This document shows positions 51,475 to 64,000 of a stretch of DNA of 64,000 nucleotides, in pieces. A program made the position numbers and the translations under genes. The DNA comes from Malurus cyaneus samueli. Its lineage: Eukaryota > Chordata > Aves > Passeriformes > Maluridae. The notes under the pieces are model-generated. The model was not told where the DNA came from. It made no database searches and worked only from the letters and a program-made list of their open reading frames with translations. Position 1 is the stretch's first letter. Every line of letters begins with the position of its first letter. The stretch lies in assembly GCA_009741485.1 (NCBI GenBank), contig CM019236.1, forward strand, positions 65,490,577-65,554,576, given 5' to 3'.

Positions 51475-54400
51475 AATTGCAAAAAAGAAGTTAAAATCCA
51501 AGTCCCAGCCATCTTCAATGGAAGGAAGTGTTTGACACTGGTTTGCTATTCTTTTTGAACGCTGAAAATTACCCGCTAAAATAGTATTTTGAGGTAAAAG
51601 TCTCTTGACTTTGGAAGTGCTCTGACCAAACACAAATTTAAGTTCATATTTGGATTTGCAAATCAGGACAACCAGGCATATCACACGCTTTTACAGATGT
51701 TTTAACCTTGTTAAGTGGAAACAAAAGGGATTTTCTGATAACTAAATATACACTTGAATTGGGTCACACAGAAAATGCTTTAATACATCTCCAGCACTTA
51801 AAACTAAGTTAATAAGAGATATGTGCTAAACACTAGCAATAGCAGCTGTGTACACAGGACCCAGGCTAGTTGGATCCTGATGGCCAAGAATGAGATTTCT
51901 GACACTTTCCTGTTACACAGCTGCATTAGATACCTTAGGTTTTTTCACACTTACTCAAAATTTCAGCATGAAGTTCCTCTTCTGAAAAACAACCTTTTAA
52001 GAAAACAGCAACAAAATTGCATTTTTTTTTTCTTTTTAAGGAAAAGCATGGGGGAGAAGCAAGAAAATTGATTTTCTTCAGTTTTCTGATAATTGTTACT
52101 TTTCTGCCTAACATAAGAAGGAAAAGAAACATTATGAGAAAAGAAAATATTATTCTGAAAAACAACTTCACAGTTTTGTTTTCCTGCAAAATACTCTGAT
52201 CCCAGATCATGATTGAAATACATTCTTCTTACACCTAGTATGGTTAAGGTCTGGTTCATGACTATTCCTCCCCCACTGTTTATGCAAAAATTGTTGTTTA
52301 GTTTAATACATATATTTTTCTCCTTTTCCAAATACTTAAATATTTTTTTTTTTTATCAGACCGAAATGATCTTTCCTATTTCCTGTACCTGAAATCTAGA
52401 TATTCATGTGTCCTGTTGGTATTTTGTTGAATAACTTCCGGAGAGTGCACCTATAGGTCTTTACTTGAAAGTCTCATTTGCCGGGGGAAACATTTCTTCT
52501 TGCCTCCTTTTGAAATGTAGTTCCACATTTCCTTTGTTTTCAATATTAATTTATTTGCTTGTTGTATCTTGGCACTGGATATTACACTATCAGTAATTAA
52601 TATTGATAATGGAACCGCTTTTAATATGATGCAGTTTTAAAATTATAAAAATGCACTGTGAAGCTAAAGCCACTGTAAATCATTGAGACCCAGACTCTTA
52701 AGACAACTGGAGGCATCTTGGCATTCAAGCATAACTATTTAATTACAGATAATGATAGTTTTTAATGGAGCTAATTACACCAGTACAAACCTTATCTAGG
52801 TGAAGTATGACAGATTGGAAGGTATCTCATTGCTAATATCTTCTGACATATAACAACAAGCTATTCTACTCATGGCCTATATTTTTGGGAATAGTGGGGT
52901 CTCACAAATCAGCCAAGAGGTTTTGAAAACTCTACCTGGAAGTTTTAATCACTCTTGGTAATATGAATTAGTAATTCAGAAAAAAATTAATAGTCATGAA
53001 AACGTTGCAGTATTCTATGATGTCCTGCAATGAGAATTACCATTTTTGTATTATCCTTTCTAATCTGATGTTAATTGCAGCAGTCCAGCACGTTTGAGTC
53101 AATCAAAATTCCACAGCTTTAAAATGTAAATTTAATATGTAAATATAGATTAAGCCATGCACAGTTTGAAAACAGATTGTTTCAGCATTTTGTTGATATT
53201 CTGTGAAGTAAAGGTAAGGGGACATTAAGTGTTATCACAGTAGCAGGAGCAGAAATTATAATTCTGTGGTACCTTAAAGCATGAATTAAAAAAAAAAATA
53301 CTTAAATCAATTACATCCCCATTATAGAAAGCTGGAATGGGTTCAAGTCTTTAAAAGTTCTGCCACCCCAAGAGTAGCACCTACAAGAGAGTTTGACCTC
53401 TGAGAGGCTGCAGATACAAAGGGCAAATATTCTGAGATGATGGAAAATCCTGCAAATAACAACAAAGGAAATACAATCTTGACTACTCTGTGGGTGCTGA
53501 CAGAAAGCAAAACTCCCTGAATTATAACAGCGATAATTTGTTAATGTTAATTATTTATATGGAGATGATGACCAAGTCCCTAAAAATCTTTCTATTATGA
53601 GTCCTCAGTATAAATCTCTCTGATATCCTGTAATGCTACTTCATCTCTGCTGCCAGCTGTGCTGGGACACATAAAGCCCCTCATTAGTTCACGCCTCGGT
53701 TTACAGATTGCTTTAACAAAGGGATCTAGTGTGTGTTAATGACTCTCAGAATTAAGATATAACTGTGGCAAAGCAAAAAATACCTTTGTCATATTAAAAT
53801 GAGCAGTGCAGAGCTGCTTTGCATTTGCTTGTCTCCACGCACATTTTAGTTCAGGCAAAAAACAGGGGATACACTCTGGAAAAACACGTAATGAGGTGAG
53901 ATGGAAAATTTTACCTTATTCCAGATATGAATTCAATTCATCCTTTCCTGCATGTGAGACAATATACAAAAAAAAACCACTGCTGACATGTTTTAACTTC
54001 ACTGACACTGAATATATATTCTCTTTAGCTGGGGCTTTCAGTTTTCATCTGAAATATTGTATATATGATTACTGGAGATGGTCATTAAATCAGTTTTTAA
54101 CTTTGGCTTTTCAGCTGACATTCATTGAACACCACTGATCAAAAATCTTTTGATAATTTTGTCAGTTAATTCACATCTAAAAAAAAAAAAGTCAGATGTA
54201 AGGTTGTCACCTTTTGTGTTAGTGTTCAGAGCTTCTGGAGGACAGTGGTGGTGGGGCTGAGTGTTCTGCAGATTTTAGAGGCAAAAGGACAGTCTAAGGG
54301 GTCTAAAATTTTGAAAAAGAATACTGGTCTTGTAGTTAAAAATGGGAGAACTGGAGTTCACTTGTCATAAGGAGGTACTTTGGTTCAAAACTATTCCCTA

Positions 54401-57400
54401 GAGCCATGCTTTGCAATTGAGCATAAGTCAGAACAATGTGTCAAGACTTGGAGCACAGCTCTTCAATGTCTAACAAAACTATTAGAGAAAGAGCTAAAAA
54501 AAATCTGGTTGTCAGCATAATTTGAGTTTAAAATGATTTTAAAGGAATGTTTGATTCCTAATTAACCTATTCCGTGCATTACAACATACATTTATATCCA
54601 GTAGTTAAGAAACGCAGGGTAATCCTTTCATGTAGCGTACCTTGAATGGTATGTAACTGTCAATAGCGAACAACAAGAATTGCTAAATTAGCTATGACCT
54701 TTAACATGCAGAGGTCACATTAGAGAAAGTGTTATAGAAAAGAAATATCAAAAAAATCAGCAATACTTCATTAAAAGCAATCCTTTCTCTAACACTAGCC
54801 CTATTGAAATCTGTTTCACTTCTGCCTGCAATGTGAAAGATCAAGGTTTGCTGTGAAGCTTATGTACCTCATTTTTACAGTGTCTGTTTTAGTAGTGTCT
54901 AAGTGGCTTATTTTGCTGAATACATATTTTTTTTGTTTTGCACATGGTTTGTTGTGGTTCAATGATTTATGCCACATACCAATGTCATACAAAAGGTTTT
55001 TCATCAGGAATGGTGTTCTCTTCAATGGTCCACCCTGTCCACCCTGGCACACAAACCACTCTCCATGCTGGCAACACTGTCCACAGCTCTTAAGGAAAAG
55101 TATCACAGTGTTTGATAGTGAAAAAAAGAAGATGAATATGGTAAGTCACAGCATGAATGTCAATTACCGCATCATCGTTAATATTAGTGAATGGTTTATA
55201 TATTTCTGCTGCAGGAAGCTATAAGAGCAAAGGGAAATATACCTTGAGTCCTATCATCTCAGAGCTGGGAAACATTATTGAGGTCAAGGGCTGAATGTCA
55301 CTGCCCGTGATTCTCACAGCGGTATTGCCCTGACTCTGAGGTTCTACCAATTATAGGCATTTTCAGGACCTCTCTGAACTTTTCCAACTAGACTCTTTGC
55401 AAGGAGACTTAACTGTGAGAGAGAGTCTGAACCAGTATAAATTGAGACAGTGGCACTGAATTAAGTAGAGTTGAGTACAAATGAAATGCCTTAGAAGTGC
55501 TGGTTCTGACAATTCCAGGTACTGTCAAATTTTAAAGGGCATTAGCATTCACACCCCAGATATAAGCAAGAATTGCCACTAAGACTTTTCTTAATAGCAT
55601 GATTAAATTGATTTATAAGTTAAATTAAAATTTAAAAAAAATTCAGATCTCATATAAAATATACTACTGTCACAGAAAACAAATGTACACACATCAGAGA
55701 TGAACCACATTAATTTTCAGATCTTATAATATATGATCTTGAAAGAGGAAATAATTTTGGGAGAAGAAAGATTTGCCTGTCACCCTTTCAAAAGCAAAAT
55801 GCGAATTAGTACATTTTAAAAGAACAAGTTGCGAATATTTTCATTGTAAGAGTGGAAATCAAGATGAGAATAAATATTTAGCAAAAAATATTGCCCTCTA
55901 CACTGTAATTGTTTATGAGAATTGAAGATTAGGTAGTGATAAATAAACCAAAGACTGTGGCTTTGTTCCCAAGAATAGCAATAAGGTAGGAAAAGGCAGG
56001 GTGAATAGGAAAAGAGCCAGCAATCATATCATACACCAACCACAATGATGTTACTTCATGAATCCATAAATTTGCAAGTGAAAATTGTACAGCTTTTTCT
56101 TGAATTTCACAGCTGTGCATTTGCAGCTTAAAAATATGTAACTTTTTTTTTTTTCAAATTGTGCACAAGTGTTTGTGGCTGTCAGCTAGATGTTCAGTTA
56201 CTGCAGGGAAAAAAAACAAACAGGAAAGCATAGGAAAGCACAGGTCAAGAGAGCCTCATCTGGTTGCTGAGCTGAAGATGACAGCCTAGCTGATGAAGCT
56301 ATCTGTAATAGAATAATAATGGAACAATAGTATTTTGAGTGCTAAGTGGTGCAAACTGAGCAAAGCAGCTCAGGACAAACTTTTTGGCAAACGCTAACAT
56401 GCTTTTCTCAATGATCAGAATTCTTCACTGATAAAATGTGAAATCCTCTGCATTATAAGAGAATTAACTATTTTCTTAACTGAAAAAATTAAAAGTCCCT
56501 AAGGATTTCTTTTAAAACTCAACTATCCTTTGTCTGTACTAAAACCCCTCCTGAAAACAAAGGAACAAAACCAACCAGCCAAAAAAAATTACCAGAAATA
56601 GAGACCTCACCATTTCAGAATGAGATAAAAACCAGATACTACATCTGTGATAGGGGATGCCTTTGTACCTCTTTGAACAAAAGTAAAACTCTTTATTATA
56701 TGTTCACAGACAATTTTTTCTACTTTCACTTTGCCTGAATCATTAATGAAATTAAGCATGACAGCATGGGACAGCAGTGTTTGAAAGACTGGTATTTACA
56801 GGAAAGAGATCTGGCCTTCTCCCTTTAAACTGGTAGCTTCTCATTTCTGTTTGTGAAGTTAAAATCTGTTTGAGTCACAGCTTTTAAAAGGTCTCGGCAG
56901 TGTTAGTGGTTTATGAAGACAAAGAATACTCAGGATTTTATGTAATAATTTTAGAGCTTTGAAATATACAGACAAAAATCATAGAATATGTATGTACAGG
57001 ATGGTCCTAAAAATTCACATTCATTAAAGAAAGTGCATTGCACCCTCAGCTACTGTATTAAGTATTGTGAGAGCAAATTGTTCAGCTGAAGTCCTGAGAT
57101 CTGACAAACCTGGCTTGGTGCCAGAGCAGAAGAAGATGGTGGAAGAAAGAGGATTTAAGGTAGTGTCCTTATCAGCCAAATGTTGGACATATCAATTGGT
57201 GTGTGTTTGAGTTTAGGTTGTGTCTGGTATGTGCCTGTGGACTTGAAAATATTTATATACCATTTCTGGAAATGAGGAATTATTTACTAACAGGTCAAGC
57301 CTCCAGAAAGAAAAAGTATTAATGTATTTCAACAGCTCTAATATTTTTGTCAGACATATATCAGATACATACATAATCATACTCTGCCTACAGACATAAA

Positions 57401-59313
57401 GAATCATAGGCCTGTTGAAAATCCTTCAGTCCAAGGATGATTGAAAGCCTTCTAAAATCACACAAACATAACCTCCTGTCTAAATTGCTATTTAGGTATA
57501 AGTATGCTTTAAATGCTTTCTTTAAGGCATCAAGAAAAAGCCTGTATTTCTTACTTTCACACAGGGTGTAATAAAACCAAAATGATAAAATCATTAAAAT
57601 TTGGGCAATAAAAACATTCAAAGACACCTACAGTTCATTTTCTTTTCTGACAAGGCCAAATATTTTATTTGGTATTTATTCAAATCCAAGACTACTTGTC
57701 TCGCAGCAGGCTTATCATGCTTTTGATTGACCTTCCAACCTGAACAACATAAAGGATCTTTAGATCTTGGTGCAAATTTTACAGCTACCAGCACTGATGC
57801 AATGCCTTGCTACACACCAATTACTTAGAAACAATCATTAAGGATAGATAGAAAAAGGAAGTCTAAAATCAAGTATTTCCACAATAGGTATGAATAATTT
57901 TTTAAATTAGTTCCTAACTGCCAGCCACATTTAGCCAGAGTTTCCAAATGTTGACAGTATCTCTAGGAGAAAACCTCATAATTTTGGAATGTTACACCAC
58001 TAACCGGAAGCTCAAACAAATTGCAATGGAAAATTGCATGAAAAATGATGAAGATCAATGTACCAAGGTCTAGTAGGCCTTAAAAAAACCATGACACAAG
58101 CAAACTTCTGGCCAACTGGGCCATGTTGTAAAGGAATTAAGTAGAAAAATAAAATTTAAATAATAGAAGATAAAGTTGAATACCTAAATGGTGCAAAACT
58201 AAAGACAAAATTTATGAGACTTTGTATCTAATATTAATCACATATTTAAATATATCATATTCCCTTTTCCAATCAGTCTCATATTTGACCAAATCTATAA
58301 CCTAAGTAACTAATAGATGCTTCCCATATTAATTAAAACAAAATGGACCTGCTTCACATCATAGCAGTATGTCATCATTCCCAGCTGCTATAACCCAGCT
58401 TTAGATCCATGCAAAGCCATTTTTGTAGGTTTATAGCTTATCTGGCACAAGACTACATTTCGTACTGAAATGCAAAATGTGTCACAGTGTTTGTTTTTTT
58501 ACATTTTTCCCTTGATTGAAAAATCAAATCTCTATGTAAGGATCCCCTGTCTACAATATATCCTGTAACAGATCTGCAGCAAACTGAAGAATGTTTTTAC
58601 AGAAATCTGAGCTTAACACTGGTGAAACATTTTCTGTACTTGAATTTCATTCTTGAAAATAGACAATCTCTCACTATTCAAAGCCAGTTCTGTTCTTTCT
58701 CAGTCTGACAACTGTTGTCCTTGTTGGGGCAGTACTCTTAAGATAAATTATGAATGCAATGTGAAAGCTGTAAAATTTGTTGTATCTTCTATTATCTCCA
58801 TGTTAAAGGCCACAAAAGCTCTTCAGTGAAGTCAGCCATTAAGAAATGACAGGTATTGCTATCAGCCTTCTTTATAGCCTATTACCTGCAATGACAGCAG
58901 CTGCTACACTACTACTGTACAGCCTATCACGTTATTTGCAGCTAAAGCCAGCTACTGTATCATTTTGGCTCATTTTCTTGACAGTGCCATCATAAATCCA
59001 TGCAGCTGCAGGGTAACTGTCGGCTGCCTCTATTATCTTCATAGCTCGAATGAATCTTGAAATGTGTGTAACAGGCAATGACTGTTATGGATCAGGTACA
59101 AGGGCCATTCTCTATCCATTCTGTCAGGTCTGTGAAGCAATGCCTACCACAAAGAGAGTTCCTAAACTACTGTCATGTAATCAAGTAAAGTACCTGAACT
59201 TTGAGAAATTTCATGGTTCTTACTGAAGCTTTTGCATCTCAAGTTGCTTCTCTAAACAGCAATTTTAAAAACCTTGTCTTTGGATGTCCTAGTAAAAGGC
59301 TTAGATAGCTGTA

Positions 59314-59440
59314 CTATTATATTATTATTATATTCATTATTAATTTATTATTATTATTTTATTATTATTATTTATTATTATTATTTCTACTTTATTGTTA
59401 ATTATTTTTATTACTATTATTCTATCATTTATATATTTTA
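59314..59440. repeat. (TTA)n-rich tract in copy B
   Basis: Counterpart of 44926-45040, with longer ATT runs (core about 59315-59390). The tyrosine- and isoleucine-rich open frame at 59274-59498 is a translation of this repeat, not a protein. Confidence 0.85.
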
Positions 59441-61950
59441 TTTTAAAAACATATATTGCTCACTCATTCAGAGACACCTGAACATCCCTAGGGAATAAAA
59501 CCATAATGAACATTGATTTGTATCCTTGGAGAGGTTGAAGGAGAGTGAGGGAAAAGCTTTTCAGCCACAGTAGTCTGTATCTAATACACTTGTATAAAAT
59601 TTTTTAGCAGTACATTTATTGTCTTTCTACTAGTTTGTGGATACTACCACTATGCACAATTCTCCAGACAGAACAATAAGGTGCTAAGCTGTAGCTCTGT
59701 GGGGCGTGGGGACTATGTGGGCAGTGCGAGGCAGGGCGAGGTCAAAGGCATTGATAAGGCCACAAGGAATGCTGAGAGATCCTGGCTATTCATGCCAACT
59801 TTTCTTGACACAAGAGTTCAAACTGTGCTTGCGTTATACCTAAAAGTGAATTTTATGGTGTTCCTGCAATCCTTGTGCATGTCACTCCAGCAAGAGAGTC
59901 TAATAAATTGGCCCAGACTCAGCTGGTCTAGCCTCAAGCTACAAGTGAAAAGCCTAAAACAGGAGTTTTATTGACCTCTGTCACTCATGTGGTCAACACA
60001 TAAAAGTAAAACCTTCCAGATTTAATTCACCCAAATATTGAATGTTTCAGCCCTTGGGTTGCAGAGACAAGACTCTTACCAGTTAATTTCAGTCCCCCAA
60101 TTAGAAAATTGGAACTAACTGAGATGGATTTGAAGTGCTACGTATGCTGTTAATCTTTGATTCAAAAAAATCCTAAATATTTGCCTTTGTTATAAAAATT
60201 TAAAAGTTAAAAAAAATAGAGCTGAAACAATATATTTTTATTCCCTTTCCTGGATGACTTTTCTCAAGTCCCAATATGTATTGAAAATACTGAAAAAATA
60301 TGTCTATAATTTTTGTTGTTCCTTCATAAATCATATTCACATGTATCCCACATAATTAAGATTTCACAAAAGATAGCTTTCATGATCAACCTTATCTAGC
60401 ATATTTGTGCTGAGTCTCAGTTTAAATTCCAGTGAAGACAAAAATTGCGCATTATCATAGGAGTTTTAGAAAAGGCCTGCTTTTCCATCTTCAGAAAGGA
60501 AAACCAACTTCTGATTAATCAAGGCATTTAAATATTTGTACTATTTAGAGATGAAATTATTGTAATTATTCTCACTTGGATTATGCACATGCTTGGAGAT
60601 AGCTGTTTGAAGATGTATCTCTGACTCAGAGTTTATTACAATAACTTATACAGTAGTGCACAGCAAGAGAGAAATGTGATGTCTACAATGCAACTTTCAC
60701 TGCCTCTATGAAACTTAGAGTTTCAGAAAGTTTATTTCAATGTGGCCTTAAAGTACCCTTTAACATGTAGCCTGCCTCAGATAAGTTCTTTTGGACATGA
60801 AGTGTATTTTGATGCATTTTCTTTATTTTAAATCAGTATGCCATAGGCCATAGCCAAGCCTAAGGGCTGACTTAGAGGCAAATCTATCTGAAATTGTACA
60901 AGTGGTATTCACATTGTGAAGTGGAGGGCTTCAGTGTTTGGGTCTAGAGGTCTATTACATTTCTGCTTTATAGCCTACCAATTGCAACGTTTCATTTTAG
61001 CTTTCATTTAAGGTACAGTGGTATAAACAAATTCCAACAGGTTTACCTTTCCAGCAACACATCCTCCTACATTTATTAAAGTAGAAAAAACTCACACTTG
61101 ATTGATTTCACTGGAATTGACTAAGTTTGTGACTGGTCCAAAAAAAAAATTTATTTAATTGGATTTAAGATTTAAGATTATAACTCACTTGAACTTTCCC
61201 CAAATTTAAATCAGCACTGTGAATAAAGAAAAGACCACAGGAAATGGTGGTACTCACTTCCTGCCACTGCTCTTTTACTTACATCAGTGGTCTTTTAGAA
61301 GAAGAATTTTTAAATTGAACACAATTTGGTAATAGAATAATTTACTATTCAAAAAGAATAATAAATGTGAAGAATTATTTAGTCTTTCTCTATATTTTTC
61401 TGCTTAAATAGTGCTTTATTTCTGGCCAGACTGTTGTAATTTCGCTTTAATTAAAGAAAAGTTATACTCGTTTATAAAATACTACAGTAATGTAGTTCTT
61501 GCAATACATATTGAAGTATCAATAGTATTCTAACAAGAATAAATGTTGTTGTAACAAATTTTAGAAAAGCTCTTGGAAAAATCTTAAACAGTTTAAATAG
61601 AACAATTTCAGATTGTGTAGCCAGGTGACACTCCTACAAGACACAGAAATTCTCTATTTTCAGAATAATGGTGTGGACAGTAATGCAATGCAAAATTAAA
61701 GTATCTAAATGAAAGCATTACACTGATGGACTCCTACTTTAACCCACAAGGAGAACATTCCTTATAAAGAAAAATTTGTTAATAAAAACTGGTAAAGTCT
61801 TACAGGAAAAAGACCCTCGTGAAAATAAGGCACATGACATTGTAAGGATCTTTTTCGTTACTTCTACCCCTTGTTCTTTTTCTACAAGCAATAATACTGA
61901 TGTAGATACAGTAGCTTGGGATCAACACCCAGAAAAATTATCCTCTTCCT

Positions 61951-62148
61951 GCAAAAACTGTATTTTCCTACACAAGAACTGATTGGTTGATCAGAGCAAG
62001 TATAAGGCTGAAAGAAGTCCTATGTAAATTCCTATGTTTACAAAATTGAATANGCAAAAACTGTATTTTCCTACACAAGAACTGATTGGTTGATCAGAGC
62101 AAGTATAAGGCTGAAAGAAGTCCTATGTAAATTCCTATGTTTACAAAA
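61951..62148 (+). repeat. Exact 95-bp direct repeat around a single N
   Basis: 61951-62045 and 62054-62148 are identical over 95 bases, beginning gcaaaaactgtattttcc and ending cctatgtttacaaaa. Seven bases and one N (62053) lie between them. Copy A has this sequence once (about 47500-47580), so the repeat is a failed overlap join. Confidence 0.97.
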
Positions 62149-63939
62149 GTGAAAAATACATCCCAGGACCTATTTCCACATTCATAAAATAATTGAGTGA
62201 CCCTTCTTTTTTTACACATGTTTATAGAAATGTGTATACAAAATAATGCATTAAATTTATTAAAAATCACACATATTTTACATGCACTGACTAGAAATAT
62301 TACTAGAATGTATTTAAATTTGGTTCTCAATTAAATTAACCTTTTGTGTAGGTAATCAACAAGTCAAATTGTCCCTTTACTTATTATCCACTCTCGCTCC
62401 TGTTGGTAGGTCTCATTTCATGTCCTGAAAGGAACATTTTAATTTACCTGACATACAAGAATTCTGGCTTCTAATGTAAACACACTGGTTGTGTATCCAT
62501 TTCTCTGACTTTTTCTGTACTCCAGATTTCTGTACTACAAGTTTCTGTACTACATAGTCTTTTCTGGACTCTGAAGATTTTGGTTTTATTGTTTTTATTT
62601 CTTAATATTGCAGCTCTGACATCCAATAGTTACTATATTTGGGGAACAATTCCTTTCAGTCCCTTCCATTTTCTAACCAAGGAACTCCACACTCTCTGGT
62701 CATCTGCTATGTAATTCAGTGAAACTGAATTTCCACTTAAACCACAATGAGTAAAAGATTTCATTGAAAACCATTTCAAGGCTACTTTAAAAAATAGATA
62801 AAAATTATGTTTTAGGAAAATTGTGTTTGGGCCAGCAGGTCCAAAGAATCAGATTCAGATAACAAACATAGTAAGATTCTTTGTTCTCTGAAGCACAACC
62901 TGGTGTGTAAGCCCACACATCCATTTTCCAAGTGAAGAGTGCTACAATGAGTACATCTTGGCGTGAAGCAATGTAAGAAAATTAAGATGACAAAGGGGTC
63001 CTGAGGTCCTGGGACATTGGCAGTACTTTTACCACTCTTGATTACAGTGTAGTGAAGAGATCTGTTCAGGGGGCTGTTATTTTGGTGCCTCTGAACATGC
63101 TAGTTTTAGATGTAGGACCATAGACAAATGTTCTGTGGCCATTATGGGCTTGCTCAACTGTTTCTATTTCCCTTCAAAGATTTGAATTTGTCAGATTGAG
63201 CCCTGACATATTTTCTTTGCCTAATATCTCAAAATAGTTTTTCCACAAAATATTTTATATAATTGGAATTAATTTCCAGTTCTCTATACAGAACTGTCCA
63301 CAGCTCTCTGGCACACTGTTGCCATAGTTTTTAAGGTTGCTGCATTTTACTTTGTGGTCAAAAATTAATGGAAAACTTTTTGTGCATAAACCACACAAAA
63401 TCATCTCCCAACAGTTATATTCCAGAAATTCAAAGTGGGAAAGTAGAAAAAGAAATATTGTCTTGTACAGAGAAATTTTCTTGAGTGTTTATTCATGCAT
63501 ATCTTAGCCTTCGTGCTTGGACTGTAGCCTTTAACATTCCAGGTGGTGAATATTAAATTTGTGTTCTTATGACCATAGATAATTGAATGAGGCAGAAAGT
63601 AGCTTAACCACACCTCTTAAAATTGTACTTGCCCATTAACGCACTTTTTATATGTCAAATGGTGGAGTGGTGAGGTAGAGATAATTACAGACTAGCAAAT
63701 GTGATACACTTGCTATATGTTTATATAATAAGCTTCTGTCTGTAGGAGACAACATTTTCAAACCTTTTTGCTGGAATATAGGTAGGAGGGAGAGTAATTA
63801 AATGCAAACTAAAGGATCCAGCTGTGGTATTGCTAACTAGAATCAGACATTTGTGTTTCATTTAAGAAATAATTAAAAGAAAATAGTTAAAATAATATTT
63901 AATCTATTTATTTGAGGTTTTATAAGGGTTGTTTGGGTT

Positions 63940-63990
63940 TTGTTTTTTTGTTTTTGGTTTTTTTTTGTTTTGTTTTGTTTTTTTTCTTTA
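63940..63990. repeat. G/T-rich low-complexity tract (also about 49400-49445)
   Basis: Irregular gttttt units form the plus strand. The same tract occurs in copy A at about 49400-49445 with a different number of T in several runs, as expected of homopolymer length error. Confidence 0.8.
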
Positions 63991-64000
63991 TTTGGATGGT

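Larger units (their letters stand above)
51475..64000 (+). repeat. Copy B of the direct duplication
   Basis: It restarts at the sequence of 37138 and follows it to the window end, where the tttatttggatggt motif matches copy A at 49463. Copy B is 12,526 bp against 12,326 bp in copy A. About half of the excess is the local duplication at 61951-62148. No gene is recognised. It probably continues past the window. Confidence 0.95.

Noticed and set aside
51445..51684. 79-codon minus-strand frame reaching the second gap
   Set aside because: It starts in copy B noncoding sequence and ends in N. The homologous frame in copy A is interrupted (37120-37302).
59274..59498. Tyrosine/isoleucine-rich frame that looks membrane-like
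   Set aside because: It is a translation of a (TTA)n microsatellite.
37138..64000. A genuine recent segmental duplication or tandem gene amplification
   Set aside because: Differences are mainly single-base indels, the junction is a placeholder gap, and a second unmerged overlap (62053) lies in the same copy.

Overview
The window is nuclear DNA from a vertebrate, almost certainly a bird and probably a neoavian such as a songbird. The evidence is remembered repeat families rather than genes: LTRs beginning like the avian family that opens TGTCCTGGTTTTGGC and closes GGGTTAAACCATGAC, a second common avian LTR family, CR1-type LINE relics, and a decayed gammaretrovirus-like (class I) provirus. 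I find no intact protein-coding gene, no convincing exon chain, no rRNA or tRNA gene and no CRISPR array. The open frames are short (about 125 codons at most), have no recognisable domain outside transposon relics, and are what AT-rich noncoding DNA gives by chance.

Layout. 1-13.65 kb is gene-free DNA with a cluster of retroelements: an LTR fragment (880-1118), a class I ERV remnant with RNase H-like pol, a possible env tail, polypurine tract and 3' LTR (about 1960-3407), a minus-strand solo LTR (6081-7136), an old L2/L3-like reverse transcriptase relic (about 9480-9700), a possible CR1 5' fragment (10436-11106), a CpG-dense island of unknown type (11518-11793), and a solo LTR split by a second LTR (12514-13649). 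13.65-19.14 kb is featureless. From a G-rich tract at 19148 to about 28 kb the sequence changes character: very AT-rich in places, with degraded repeat matches, as if it were low-quality filler. It holds one poorly preserved CR1 fragment. 28-37.1 kb is ordinary noncoding DNA with an ancient minus-strand CR1 relic (about 30180-30860), a 25-N gap and simple repeats.

The dominant structural feature is in the second half. 37138-49463 is repeated, in the same order and orientation, at 51475-64000, with dense single-base indels throughout, and a 25-N gap lies just before the second copy. A single N at 62053 is flanked by an exact 95-bp duplication. I read this as failed gap closure in a long-read-patched assembly (two noisy versions of one locus laid end to end), not as a biological tandem duplication. 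I found no new biological system. The most useful results are the assembly diagnosis and the dating of the nested and decayed retroelements. Coordinates of decayed repeats are by eye and approximate.
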